This document shows, piece after piece, positions 38,470 to 52,140 of a stretch of 64,000 nucleotides of DNA. How positions within the stretch are numbered: position 1 is the stretch's first letter; every line of letters begins with the position of its first letter. Location of the stretch: assembly GCF_048564905.1 (NCBI RefSeq), contig NW_027328740.1, forward strand, positions 32,911,019 to 32,975,018, in the 5' to 3' direction. Both the position numbers and the translations under genes were made by a program. The notes beneath the pieces were generated by a model. That model saw only the letters and a program-made list of their open reading frames with translations. It was not told the DNA's origin and did no database searches. Source of the DNA: Vicugna pacos (Eukaryota; Chordata; Mammalia; Artiodactyla; Camelidae).

Positions 38470-39510
38470 ACATACAGGAAATTTTTCCTCTGGTCCAGTA
38501 ATAAGAAAAGTACCTCAATTTCACAAGTCCTAAATTACACTACTAGAAGTTCTAGCAAGAATAACTAGTCAAGAAAAAATATAAAAGGCATTCAACTGGT
38601 AAACAAGCAGTAAAATTTTTACAGATGACTTAAATATACATAGATAGAAACCTCCATACACTCCTCCAGTGACTGTTAGAAATAATGAACAAACTTAGTA
38701 AACTTGCAGAATACAAAATCAATAAACAAATATCAATTGCATTTTTATATAGGAACAGAACATTATCAGAAAGAGAAATTAGGAAAACAATTGTGTGTAA
38801 ATTTATACCAAAAAGAATAAAACAGGAATATATTTGATAAGTGAAACAACAGTTCTAAACATAGATCTATAAATTACAGGTGCAAGGAATATAAGTAAAC
38901 TTAATAAATGAAAGGAATTCTGTGCTTACTGATTGTATACAATGTGAGGAAATACTCTAATCTATCTTTCACTTGTTCAATCTGCCCAGCACTACTTATT
39001 GAGGAGAATCTCATTTCTTCATTTCATTCTCTTGCTTCCGTTTTCATGGGTTAATTGATCATAGGTGTGAGGGAATATATCTGGTTACTCTATTCTCTTC
39101 TTTTGATTGGTGTCAGTTTTTGAGCGAGTATCATGTAGTTTAAGTTACTAAAGCTTTGTAGGACTGTTTAACATCAGAGAACTTTACACTACTATATTTA
39201 AATTCTTTTTCAAGATTATTTTGGCAACTGAAGATCTTTGTGGTTACATATAAATTTTGAAATTATTTCTTCTATTTAATGGAAAAATCTCATGGGTATT
39301 TTGACATGAATCATACTAAATGTAGATTCATTTGGGAAGTATGGTTGTTTCAACCACATTGTTTCACATCATTAACATAAGAGATCTTTTCATTTCTTTG
39401 GATCAATTTTAATTTCCTTCATCAATGTTTTCTGTTTTTTAACGTATAGGTTTTCTCCTAATTTGTTTACTTCATTTGAACTTATTCTTTACATACATAT
39501 AATTATATAC
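38470..39510. mobile_element. Two LINE-1 pieces, sense then antisense (unit 2)
   Basis: Duplicate of 20,490-21,520: a sense ORF2 piece (38,470-38,942) abutting an antisense ORF2 piece (38,942-39,510). Neither holds a long frame. The spacer 37,836-38,470 before it shows nothing recognisable. Confidence 0.65.
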
Positions 39511-39534
39511 ATTATATTTTGAAAAATGTTTCCC

Positions 39535-42500
39535 ACACAAATACAACAGGCAGAAGGCAGTGGCAAGACAAATTCAAAGTCCAGAATGAAAGAAATCTGA
39601 TATCTAATATAACATATCAAGCAAGGTATCCATTAGAATAGAAGGAGAGTTAAATAATCTCCACAAAAGCAAATACTAAAACTATTCGGTAACAGAAAAA
39701 GAAATAATGAAACATCTACTCTAAAAATAAAGAAGCAGGATGCTATAGAAAGGAGAAAGGCATAATTAGAAAGGCAATAGATATAATGACTTACAGCAGT
39801 ATAAATATGATGTAAAAAAGGACATCAAAATTTTTATGTGTCAGAGCATGAAACAGGACAAAACAGAGTATTTTCTTCTTGTTTCTGTTCTCTGTATGAT
39901 GCGTTTGAGTTTGTATTCATTTCAGTTAATATAAACAGATATAGTAATGGGTCAATATACATACAAAACAGGGTAACCATAAGTCAAAATCTTACAATGA
40001 AGTCACAAAGCCAGAAAAAAACCAAGATAATAAAAGAAAACTTATAAAGCCACAGAAAGATAAAGAAATGAACATAAAGGAAATACCAAATCAACTGGAA
40101 AATGAAGTTCAAAATGGAAATAAACACCAGTTTATCAATAATTTTTACAAATGATATTGGAATTAGTGCTTCAATCAAAAGATATATATTGCCAGATTGG
40201 ATAATATAACAGGACCCTACATTATGAAGCATACAAGAGACCCAATTTAGAAAGAGGAACACACATCAATTCAAAGTCAGAAGATGGAAAAATATATTCC
40301 ATGCAAATGGCCATGACAAGAAGGCAGGACTAGCAGTACTGACTTCACACAAAATAGGCTTTACAACAAAGGCCATAGAGAATGATAAACAAGGACATGA
40401 TATAATGATTAAAGGAGCAACACACAATGAGGGTATTATACTCATTAATATATATGCACTCAATATAAGAGCACCTAAATACATAAAGCAAACACTAATA
40501 GATGAAAAGGAAGAAATCGATGGGAGCACAATCACAGTAGGAGAATATAACTCCCCATTACCATAACTAGACTGGTCTTTCAGACAGAAAATTAATAAGG
40601 GAACAAAGATACCAAAAGATATGATAAAATAATTGGATTTGGTTGATATTTTCAAAACACTACTTTTCCCCAAAACAGAATATATATTCTTTTCCAGAAC
40701 ACATGGAACATTTTCTAGGAAAGTTTATGTACTGAGGCACAGGAAAAGCCTCAACAAATTTAACAAGATAAAAATTATTTCAAGCATCTTTTCTGAGTAT
40801 AATACCATGAAACTAGAAATCAATCACAGAAAAACAGGGAGAAAAAATGACAGCATGTAAATTAAAAAAATGGTACTTTAAAAAGTTGGGGAGGTGAGGA
40901 TTTTAAAGAAGAAATTAAGAAATATCTTGAGAAATATGACACAACACTACACAAAGTCTATGGAATACAGTTAAAGCAGTCTTAAGAGGGAAGTTCACTC
41001 TGACAATGTCAGCCTCAAAGTATAAGAGCAATTTAAAATAACTAATCTAAAGTTCTATTTAAACTAATCACGAAGAGAAGAGCAAACAAAACCAAAAGTC
41101 AGCAGAAAGTGGGAAAATAAAGATCAAAGGAGAAAGAATTGAAATAAAGATTAAAAAATAGAAAAAAATCAATCAAACTGTTTTTTGAAATAGTCAACAA
41201 AATTGACAAAACTCAGAACAGGCTCACCAACAAGAAAAGAGAGAGAACACAAAAAACATAAGAAATGAAAATTTAGAAACTAAAAGAGTACATCAAATTT
41301 GCAAAATATCATAAGGTAATACCATGAGCAACTGCATGAAAACAAACTTGATAACCTAGAAGAAATGGAGAAGTTTCTGGAAACATTCAGCCCACCATTA
41401 TTGCATCAAGAAGAAAATGATCATTTGAACAGACAGATCACCAGAAATGGAATACAATTATCAATAAAATAAAAAATCCCTGCAAACAATAATTAAGACC
41501 CAAATAGCTTCACTGGGGAATTTCACCAAACATACAAAGAAAAATCCATACCAGTCCTCCTCAAACATTTCCAAAAGATTCATATGGATAGAGTACACCC
41601 AAACTCACACCTTAAGGCCAACATCAACCTGATAACAAAACGAGACAAAGACACTACCTAAAAAGAAAACTATAGGCCAATATCATTGATAAACATAGAT
41701 GTAAAAGTCCTTAAGAAATTATTAACAAACAGAATCCAACATCAAGTAAAAAAAAATCATACACCATTATCAAGTTAGGTTCATCCCAGGAACACAAGGA
41801 TGGTGTAACATATGCAAATCAATCAATCAATAGTGATACAACTTATCAACTAAACAGAGGACATGAAACCATATGATAATCTAAGTAGATGCAGAAAAAA
41901 CATTTGATAACATTTAACACCTATCTGCAAAAAATATTCTTATCACAGTGGGTACAGAGGGACCATATCTCAACATAATAATAGCTATTTATGACAAATA
42001 TATAGCCAGCAAAATACTCAATGGTTAAAAACTGTAACCCTTCTCACAAAAACCTGAGACAAGACAAGGTTGCCAATTCTCACAATTTCAATTCAATATT
42101 GTCTTGGAAGTCCTAGCCACAATGTTCAGGCAAGAAAATTTCATTTCCTATCAAATTATGCAAAACATTTCTTTTTAGGACTGAAACAAATGATCCTAAG
42201 ATTTAAATAGAGCCATAAAAAACCATAGTTTCCAAAACAATATTGAAGTAAAAAAAAGAGGCTTCAGGAATAATCCATCAGGTCTCCATACACTATTGCA
42301 GAGCTACAATAATGACATTGACATGATATTGGTACAGAAACAGGCATATGGACCAATGGAAGAGAGTAGAGAGCCTAGGAATAAATCTACAGGCCTTTGT
42401 TCAGTTAATCTTTGACAGAGTAGCCAGGAATATGACAGAGAAAAGACCATCTCTTCACCAACTTGTGGGAAAACTGGATAGCAGCATGCAGAGAAATGGA

Positions 42501-43800
42501 GTTAGAGCACTCCTTGAATCCATACACAAGAATAAACTCAAAATATCTTGAAGAATTAAATGTAAGGTAAGACACAGTAAATCTCCTTGAACAAAACATA
42601 GGCAAAACACTCTGACATAAATAGCAGCAATGATCTCCTAGAACAGCCTACTCAGGTAATGGATGTAAGAGCAAAATTAATAAATGGGACCTAATAAAAC
42701 TTATAAGCTTTTGCACAGCAAAGGGAACCAAAACCAAACAAAATGACAAACTACAGGATTAAAGAAAATATTTAGAAGTGATGCAACTGACAAAGTCTTA
42801 ATTTCCAAAATATAAAGACTTCATACAACCTAATAATATTAAAAAAAAACAAGAAACCCAATCTGAAAATGTGCAGAATCCCTAAACAAGCAATTCTCCA
42901 ATAGAGCCATTCAAATGCCACACAGATATATGGAAAAAAAATTGCTATCATTATCAGAGAAGGGCAATTCAAAACTATAATGATATATCACTTCCCAGTA
43001 GTAACAATGGTCATCATTCAAAAGTCCACAAACAATAAATGCTGGGGAAGATGTGGAGAAATGGAACCTTCCTACACTGCTGGTAGAATGTAGTTTGGTG
43101 CAGTCATTTTTGAAACCAGGATGGAGTTTCCTCTAATGGATAGAAATAAACTTAAAATACGAACCAGCAATCACACTTCTGGGTATATATCAAAGGGAAC
43201 CCTATTTCAAGAAGCCACCTGCACCACAATGTCCTTAGCAGTGCTGTATACAACAGCCACAATATGGAAGTAACCTAATTGTCCAAAAACAGATGACATA
43301 ATTCAGATGTTATGCCGTATTTACACAATGGAATAATATTCTGCAATAAAAAATGATAAAACAATGACATTTGCAGCAAAATGGATGTCCACAAAAAGTG
43401 TCAATCTAATTGAAGTAAGCCAGAAAAAGAAAGAAATATAATACATGACATTACATATGAAGAAGCTTAAAAAAATATTTGGATAAGAACACAATGATTT
43501 CATCTACAAAACTGAAATACACTCGCAGATCTACTAAACAATTTTATGATTACTGCGGAAAGGGGCTGCTAGAGGATAAATTTGGGAGCAGTAGATTTAT
43601 AAATTTATCCACTATATATAAAAATAGATATTTTCTAAAATTTCTTTTGTATGACATAGGGCAGTATGTTAAATATTGTGAAGTAATGTTTTATAGGCAC
43701 AGAAATATATGCATCTACAGGGATACTATGCTATACACCACAGATTGACGCATTATAAATGGCATTTTTCAATGATAAATAAAAAATAAATATGTAAATA
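39535..43800 (+). mobile_element. LINE-1, sense, ORF1 C-terminus to 3' end
   Basis: Starts inside ORF1 ('gcagaaggcagtggcaagac', near 39,552) and passes the inter-ORF region and ORF2. The RT-region phrase for '[11 protein letters not shown]' is readable near 41,670-41,705. It ends after 'tatgctatacaccacagatt' (43,728) with an A-rich tail containing TAAA/TTAA repeats to about 43,850. No intact frame. The right breakpoint of the 18-kb duplication (41,282) lies in its ORF2, upstream of the RT core; the part to the right is single copy in this window. Confidence 0.82.
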
Positions 43801-43859
43801 AATAAATAGATTAATTAATTAATAATGTAATAAAAGAAATACAAATATTCACACTACTT

Positions 43860-44704
43860 AACTTTACACATCAAGAATCTAGGTGAAAACAGAAAGAATA
43901 AAGAAGAAAATTGAATCAATGAGAGTAAGGCAAATAACAAGAGAAACAATTCAAAAGATAACATAAATACCAAAGTCTGTTTCTTTTAAAGATAAAGTAG
44001 ACAAACGTTTAGGTTGTCTAAGAAAATAAAAACTTAAATAAAATTAGAAATAATAGAGAAGATATTACCACTGATGTTGTAGAGATGCATAGCACATAAG
44101 AAATTAACACTAGCCAACAATTTGAATGACCTAGAACAAAAGACAAATTCCCAGAAACATATGTCTTCCAATACTGAATCAAGAAGAAATTAGAAAGTTA
44201 AATAAGGCAAAAGTGTGTATGAGTAAATCAGTAATCCAAACCTCACAAACCAGAAAAAATTTACAAGTTGACTTTACCGGTGAATTCTGTCATGTATTTG
44301 AAGACAATTTCTCACTAATTCTTCCAAAAATCTTCCAAGAATTTGAAGGGGTGAAAGTTTCCAAACTTCTTTTATGATGCCTGGTTTATTTGCATAACAA
44401 TGTTAGAACGGACATTAGATGCAAAATATGGAATATTATCCCTGATGAAAATATGTGTCAAAATTCTCAACAAAACAGAAGGAAAATGAATTCAACAACA
44501 CATTTAATGTATCATACACATATATGAGTAAAGGGATTTATCCCTTGGTTTAAGATACTTCAAAATACTCAGATCAATAAAGGTGACATGCCACACTAAT
44601 AGAATGAGAAATAAAACTCACATAATCATTTCAACAGGTGCAAAAAGAGCATTGTATACAATGCAACATCCTTCTAAGATACTCCCAACAAATTAAATTA
44701 ACCA
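43860..44704 (+). mobile_element. LINE-1 ORF2 fragment, sense
   Basis: Decayed ORF2 from the region before the RT into its beginning (for example the equivalent of 'gaattctaccaaacatttaa' near 44,282). It is interrupted at 44,705 by the solo LTR. Confidence 0.65.
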
Positions 44705-45156
44705 TGTCAGTGGCACGATATCAAATACACACAAACACTGTGCGGAGAGAAGCGGAGCATTTCTCTTTTTATTGATTCTTAGAGAAAGGGTTTATATATG
44801 ACATGCACAATGCCTCACATATCATCTAAGTTATAACAATGTTAATAATCTTTAGCTATTTATGTCCCCATGCTCCTGCAGTAAGCACAGGATGTGAAAT
44901 GATCAAGGATTGTTTTAAAGTTCATCACGGAACTTCATTAAGTAGGCCATCTCTTATCCAGCTGGCTGTGCCTGTCTTAGGTTGTCCCCCTATGAGGATC
45001 TTATCCAGCATAGGCTCTCCAGCCATGCAATGAGCAGGCCATTTCTTATCCAGCCTGGATATGTGACATTCCTCACAGCTTGTTTATCAGTTCAGCCCAT
45101 GGGCTTATCCTCTAGAGCCTTCAGACTGGAGCTTGCAAACCAAACATTCCTTGACA
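44705..45156 (-). mobile_element. Solo LTR of an endogenous retrovirus (fossil)
   Basis: A 452-bp segment bounded by TGTCA on the left and TGACA on the right, that is TG...CA ends with 5-bp inverted termini. Read on the minus strand it has LTR order: a U3 region, a TATA-like element (tatataaacc near 44,795), an AATAAA polyadenylation signal near 44,772, and a short R/U5. No internal retroviral sequence adjoins it, so it is a solo LTR. Class not determined. The U3 carries four copies of GGATAAG (see findings). It interrupts old L1 sequence; a target-site duplication is not evident. Confidence 0.72.
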
Positions 45157-48100
45157 GAAAAATAGATGAACAAAATTTGATGTATATATGCAATGGAATC
45201 AATACATTTCATTCCTATCAAGAGTGTCCACGGTGTTCCTTTTTCTTCACAACCTCACCAAAATCTATTTCTTATCTTTTTGATGAGAACCTTCTGAAAA
45301 TTGTGAGGTCTTGTCTAATTTTTGGTTTATGACTTTCCTAATAATTTATAACTATGAACATATTTACATGTGTCATTTAGCCAACGGTATGTTTTCTACA
45401 GATAATTGATTCAGATATATCTATTCACTTCCTATGGACTTTTTTTAATAGATTGGTTTTTGTCACTGTTGTGCGATAAGAGTTTGCCATATATTTGGAT
45501 ATTAACACTTAATTGAAAAATATCACTTTCAAATATATTCTCCCAATGTGTTGGTTGACTTTTCATTTTATTGATCATTTCTTCTGCAGTGTAAATCTAT
45601 TTAGAGTGATACAATCATAATTTGTTAGTTTTGCTTCTGATTCCCTTGCCAGAGGAGACATGTAGAATCAATTTAAGTCCAATGTCAGAGTGTACTTCTT
45701 ATATTTTACCCTAGGATTCTTTGTTTTCATGTTTTATGCTTTATGTACCCAGGAGTGGGATTGCTGTGTCATATGATAGGTCTATTTTAATTATTTAAAG
45801 GAACTTCCATACTGTTTCCAAAGTTGATGCACCAATATTCATTCCCACCAACAGGGTTGGAGAGTCCCTTTTTCTCCACAACTTCCCCAGTGTTTATTAT
45901 TTGTAGACATTTTGATGACAGCCCTTCTCACTAGTGTGAGTTAAAACATTATTAAATTTTTGTCTTGCATTTGTATAATGATTAGCTATGTGAGCATGTT
46001 TTTATGTTTCTGATTGTCATCTGTGTGTCTTCTTTAGGGAATTGTCTTCTGCTCATTTTCTGGCTCAGTTGTTTGTAGATTTTTGAAATGGAGTTATATG
46101 AACGATTTCTGTATTTTAGAAATTAGCCTCTTGTTGATTGCACTGTTTCCTAATGTTTCCTCCCATTTGGAAGTTCATATTTTCATTCTGTTTATTTTGC
46201 TATGTAGAAGGTTTTAAGTTTAATTAGGACCTATTTGTTTATTTTGCTTTTATTGTTTTCAGCTTGGGAGATTGACATAAGAAAATTTCGCTACAATTTA
46301 TGTCTTGTTTTGCCTATGTTAGATTCCAGGAGTTTTATTGTGTCATGTATTAGATTCAGATATTTAAAACATTTTGAGCATATTTTTGTACAGTGTGAGG
46401 GAGTGTTCTAATTTCATTGATTTACATGTAGCTGTGTAGCTTTCTCAAAATCACTTGCTGAAAACTGTCTTATAGGCATTGTATATTTTTGTTTCCTTTG
46501 TCATAATTTATTTGACCATAGGTGTGATGTTTTATTTCTGCCTCTGTGTTCTGTTCCAGTGATATACACGTTTGTTCATTTTCCAGTATTGTGCTGTATT
46601 GATTACTTTTTTTGTAATAGAGTCTGATATCTGGGAGGGTTATGGGTTGTGACTCCAACTTTCTTCTATTTCCTCATTGTTTCTTTTGAAGTTCTGGTAC
46701 TTTTGCTGTTCCATACAAATGTTAGGACTTTTCTAATTTCTGTGGAATATATCATGTATTTCGATATGAATCACTTTATATTTGAGGATATCATTGTTTT
46801 ATGTATATTTTAACAATATTATTTCCTCTAAACTGAGACCTTGAGATTTCTTTCTATGTTTTGCATCATCTTCAAATTTATTTATCAGTGTCCTATTGAT
46901 ATTATTATCTTGGTTCATTCAAATCTATTAATAGGTTTTTCATTTTTGACCTGATATCATATGGACTTTTTAAAATTATGGAATATTTAATTGTTAGTGT
47001 AAAGAAATGTGACAGTTTTTGTATATAAATCATGAATCATGCTACTTTGCTAAGTGTCTTTATTAGTTTTATTTGTTTTGGGTTGGAGAATCTTTAGGGT
47101 TCTCTATATAGGTTATTATGTCATCTAAAATAATTACACTTTTACTTCATTCAATCCAACTTGAATAAATTTATTTCTATTCCGATTGCTGTTGCAAGGA
47201 CTTCCCATACTGTGTTTAATAGAAATGGTGAGTGTGGGCATCCTTGTCTTATTCCTTAATTTGGCTTTCAGTTATTCACATTTGCATATTATGTTGTCTG
47301 TGTGTCTGTTATTTATGACTTTAGTTATGTTGAGATATATTTCCTGAATCCTACTTTGGTAAGAGGTTTCTGTTGTTGTTGTTTCTGTTGTTTTTTGTTG
47401 TTGCTATTGTTGCTGCTTTTTCAATGAGGAAAAGTTGAAGTTTTTGGACTGTTTTTATGGATTTATTGGGATGACCACGTCACTTTCCCTTTTTCTGTTG
47501 CGAATGTGATGTATCAAACTGATTGATTTCATGTGTGTTCCACCTCTCTTATGATCCTGCAATGAATTAAAGTTGATCATGGTGTATAATTCATTTTAGG
47601 TATTGCTGGATTTAGCTTGCTAATAATAATTTTAAGAATTTTTACATCTATATCAATCAAAGATATTGGCTTGAAATTCACTTTGCCTGTACTTTGTTTG
47701 TTGACTTTGCTATCAGGGTGATGAAAGCTTCATAGAATTAATTTGTGAGTTTCCCACATCTTCACTGTTTTTGAATAGTTTGAAGAGCATAAGTTCTGCT
47801 TTGAATTTTTGTACAGTTTTCCACGGGAGCTGTTTAAATCTGCACTAACTTTTAATGATTTTTTTAAATGCAGATTCTTTCATTCTTCTAGTAAACAGTT
47901 TGTTCAAATTATTTGTTTCTTCTTATCCCTGTCTCTTTCTAGACATTTGTCTATTTCTTCTAAGTTGTCCAGTTTATTGGCATGTAAGTGTTGACAAAAT
48001 AATCCCTTTATTGTATATCTGTTGGAACAATTGTTATTTCTCCACATTTATTTCTGACTTTATTTCTTTGGAGCATCTCTTTTTTCTTCATGATGCACCT

Positions 48101-48235
48101 GGCTTGAGGTTTTTTGATTTTGCTTATCTTTAAAAGAAAACAAAAACAAAATTTTTGGTTTTACTACTCTTTTGCATAGTTGTATTTCTCTCTAATATAT
48201 ATTTACACCTGTAATATTTAAGTTCATGTATTTTT
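45157..48235 (-). mobile_element. LINE-1, old, antisense (3' end to mid ORF2)
   Basis: Reverse complement of L1 3' sequence and ORF2. It includes the text equivalent to the end of ORF2 near 45,745-45,910 ('cccaccaacagggttggaga') and the RT region near 47,150-47,700. It is cut near 48,235 by the 3' tail of the younger antisense L1, so the younger element probably inserted here. Confidence 0.75.
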
Positions 48236-51200
48236 CTTTTTTAACATTTTTATTGACTTTTAATCATTTTGCAAAGTTGTCTCAAATTCCATTGTAGAGC
48301 ACAATTATTTATTTACAATGAACATATATACATTTGTTGTCCCATTTCTTTCCTTGTGAGCTGCCGTAAGATCTTTTATATATTTCCCTGTCCTATACAG
48401 TACAATCCTGTTTATCAATCTTACAATTTTGAACTCCAAGCCTATCTATTCCCACACCACACCCACTTGGCAATCAAAACTTTGTATTCTCTGCCTGTAA
48501 GTCTATTTCTCTTTTGTATTTTGCGTTTTTTGTTTGGTTTGGTTTTGTTTTTAGATTCCACAAATGAGCATTCTCATATGGTATTTTTCTTTCTCTTTCT
48601 GGCTTACTTCACGTAGACTGATTTTCTCCAGGAGCACCCATGTTGCTGAAAATGGCGTTATGTTGTCAGTTTATAAGTCTGACTACTATTCCATTGTATA
48701 AATATACCACCTCTTCTTTATCTAGTCAACTTTCGATGGACATTTAGGGTATTTCCATGTCTTGGCTATTGTAAATAGTGCTGGCTATGAACATTGGTGT
48801 GCAGGTGTCATCCTGAATTAAGGTTTCTTGTGGATTTATGCCCAGGAGCGGGATTTGGGTTATATGATGTCTATTCCTAGGCTTTTAAGGAATCTCCATT
48901 CTGTTTTGCACAGTTGCTGCACCAAGCTGCATTGCCACCAGCAATGAAGGAAGGTACCCTGTTTTACAAAGCCTCTGCAGTATTTGTCATTTGTGGATTT
49001 TTCAGTGATGGCCATTCTGACTGGTGTGAGGTGATACCTCATTGCAGTTTTGATTTGCATTTCTTTGATAATAAGTGATATTGAGCATTTTCTGTTGTGC
49101 TTTTTGATCATTTGTTTGCCTTCCTTGGAGAATTGCTTGTTTAGGTCTTCTGCCCAATTTTGCATTGGGTTGTTTATTTTCTCTTCTTCAGTTGGATGAG
49201 CTGCTTATATAATCTGGAGATCAACTCTTTGACGGTTTCATATGCAAATTTTTTCCCATTCCGTAGGTTGTCTTTCTGTTTTACTTCCGGTTTCTTTACT
49301 GTGCAGAAGCTTGTAAGTTTCATGAGGTCTCATTTGTTTATTCTTGCTTTTATTTCTTCTATGAGAAAATTTTCGAGACTTTTGTCAGATAACGTTTTGC
49401 CTATATTTTCCTCTTGGTGGTTTATTGTATTTTGCCTTATGTTTAAGTCTTTGATCCATTCTGAGTTTATTTTTGTGCATGGTGTTCTAGCTTCATTGAA
49501 TTATATGCTGCTGTCCAGTTTTCCAAATACCAGTTGCTGAAGAGACTATCTCTTTTCCATTGTAATTTCTTGCCTCCTTTGTCTAAGATTAATTCACCAT
49601 TTTCGGTTTCATTTCTGGGCTCTCTATTCTGTGCCATTGGCCTATATGTATGTTTAACTACCAATACAGTGCTGTCATGTTGACTGTAGCTCTATAGTAT
49701 TATCTGAATCATTAGCTTTAAGAAATGCCACTGATATCTGAACCTTAATCTTGTAACCTGCTATCTTGCTGAATTCTTTGATCAGCTGTAGTAAATTCAT
49801 TCTGGATCTTGTAGAGTTTTCTATAAATAGTAACATATTATCTGCATATAGTTTGACATTTATCTCTTCCTTTTCAATTTTCATCCCTTTTACCTGTCTC
49901 TCTTGTTTGATTGCTGTGGCTAGGACTTCCAAGACTATCTTGAGTAGGAGTCGTGATAGTGTGCATCCATTTACTGTCCCAGATTTTAGTAGGAAGGATT
50001 TGACTTTCTCAACTTTGAATACTATGCTGGCTGTAGGTTTGATATCTATAGCTTTCATGATGCTGAGATATATTCCCTCTATGCCCACTTTGGTGAGAGT
50101 TCTTATCATACGTGGGTGTTGAATTTTATCAAATGCTTTTCCTGCATCTATTGAGATGATCATGTGGTTTTGGTTCTTTCTCTTGTGGATGTGCTGTATT
50201 ACATTGATTTGCTTAAGTAAACCACCCCTGTGTCCCTGGCATGATCCCCACTTGGTCATGATACATAATATTTTTTTCTGTGTTCTTGGGTTGTATTTGC
50301 TACTATTTTGGTGAGGATTTTGGCGTCTGTGTTCATCAGTGATATTGGCCTATAATCCTCTTTTTTGATTGTTTCTTTGCCTGGTTGTGGTATCAGGGTG
50401 ATTGTGGCTTTATAGAATGTCTTTGGGAGTATTCCTTCCTTTTCAATCTTCTGGAAAAATTTGAGAAGGACTGGTATGAGTTTTTTTGTTTGGTAGAATT
50501 CCGCTGTGAATCCATCCGCTGCTGGACTGTTATTTGTTGGGAGGTTTTATATTGCTATTTTGATTTCATTTCTTGTGCTCTGTTTGTTCAAGTGGTCAGT
50601 TTCATCTTCATTCTGTCTTGCTGGACAGTATGTTTCCAGAAACTTGTCCATCTCTTCTAGGTTATACAGTTTGATTCCATACACTCTTCAAAATATTCTC
50701 ATATGATATACTATATTTCTATTTTTTGTTGTAATTTCTCCATTCTCCTTTCTTATTTTGCTAATTTGTGCTCTCTCTCTGTTCTTCTTTTTGAGTTTGG
50801 ACAGAGGTTTGTCGATTTTACTTACTTTTTGGAAAAACCAGCTTTTGGATTTGTTGACTTTTTCCTATGGTGTTTTTAATCTCTATTTTATTTATTTCCT
50901 CCCCATTATTGATGATTTCATTCCTTGTGCTGCCTTTTAGGTTGTGTGTTCTTCTTTATCTAGTTCATTCTGCTGGTGGGTTAAATTGTTTATTTGTGGA
51001 TGTCCATTTTTGAGGAACGCCTGTATCACTACAAACTCCCCTCTCAGCACTGCTTTTACTGTGTCCCATAAATTTTGTATGGTTTTGCTTTCATTTTCTT
51101 TTGTTTCAAGGTACTTTTTCATTTCAGCTTTGATATCTTCATTGACCCATTGGGTTTTTACTAACATATTGTTTAATCCCCATTTTTTCCTTTGTTCTCC

Positions 51201-51715
51201 TTTGTTTCTCTGTTGTTGATTTCTTACTTCATGGCATTGTGGTCAGTAAAGTTGCTTGAGGTAATGTCTATCTTCTTAAAATTGCTGAGATTTCTTTTGT
51301 GCCCAAGTACATCATGAATCCTGGAAAATGTTCCTCGTGTACTTGAAAAGAATTTATATCCTATTTTGGGGGTTGTAATGCTCTGAAAATATCCACCAAG
51401 TGTAAAATTTCTATTGTATTATTTAATTTTTCTGTTGCCTAATTAATTTTCTGTCTCGATGATCTATCTAGTGATGTTAATGCAGTGTTGAAATCTACAA
51501 ATATGACTCCCCCTTTATATCTGTTAGTAATTATTTTATGTACTTAGGTGCTCCTTTATTTGGTGCATAAGTATTAATGATTGTGCTATCCTCATATTGT
51601 ATCACTCTTTCAATCATTATAAAATGTCCTTCCTTTTCTTTGTTTATGGTCTTTGTTTTAAAGAAACTTTTGTCTGTAATCAGTAATGCAACAACTGTTT
51701 TTTGGCTTTTCCAAA
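48236..51715 (-). mobile_element. LINE-1, younger, 5'-truncated, antisense (3.5 kb)
   Basis: Begins (3' end) with an A-rich tail at 48,229-48,248 and reads on the minus strand through the 3'UTR and ORF2 up to about 51,715, where it is truncated upstream of the RT. This is the least decayed L1 of the window. A 194-codon RT frame is open at 50,259-49,675, with 'ISIDAGKAFDKIQHPRM' and the catalytic box changed from YADD to YADN ('VKLYADNMLLFI'), so the RT would be dead even there. The 3'UTR resembles camelid L1 sequence as I remember it. Frames at 49,160-49,540 and 49,766-50,122 on the plus strand are shadows. Confidence 0.8.
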
Positions 51716-52140
51716 TTTATGTTGGATAACTACTGTATGAAATGACAGAAAACCAATATTAATAGAAGTTTTACACCATTAAATGCATACTTAATTTTTT
51801 TCTTTAAATTCTTGTTTTTGCTCTTGTTACTTACAGATCAAAATTTAAAATGAGTGCTTTTTGTTATTTTTTCTTCTCCATGAAAGTCATTTTGATAATT
51901 AGTCCATTTATTACTGTGTTCCTTGATTTTAAGTTGTTTCTGCTTCTTCATTATCTTGATTACATTATCTTATACCGTGACACAAAAAACTGCTGTTACC
52001 CCTTTTATTCACTGATTGATAAGGCAGTGAATATAGTTAGCAGAAATTTTGTAAAAACTGAAGTGTCTCATGTATGTGGAAGAATTTAATTTTATTTTTC
52101 TTGAATCTATATCCTGACATTGATGTTGTCATTCAAAACT
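51716..52140. other. No assigned feature
   Basis: AT-rich sequence after the L1 truncation point. A 79-codon plus-strand frame (51,850-52,089) is preceded by a 'ttgttacttacag' splice-acceptor-like stretch at 51,825-51,837. The frame matches nothing I know and no donor or partner exon is visible. Confidence 0.4.

Larger units (their letters stand above)
23280..41282. repeat. Tandem segmental duplication, unit 2 (18.0 kb)
   Basis: Second direct copy of the unit at 5,417-23,279. Its left end corresponds to 5,417, in the ORF2 3' part of an L1. Its right end matches unit 1 up to 41,282, after which the L1 continues uninterrupted into unduplicated sequence. The right L1 (39,535-43,800) and the left L1 (2,748-6,790) therefore mark the outer breakpoints of the original single-copy segment. 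The two breakpoints are at non-equivalent L1 positions, which argues against simple allelic-position L1/L1 recombination. Confidence 0.93.

Noticed and set aside
49675-50259. 194-codon reverse transcriptase frame as a possible gene
   Set aside because: It is the RT part of the younger antisense L1; the frame is short of full ORF2 and the catalytic YADD reads YADN.
51850-52089. 79-codon frame after a splice-acceptor-like site
   Set aside because: No homologue recognised, no donor or partner exon seen, and AT-rich sequence readily gives such frames.
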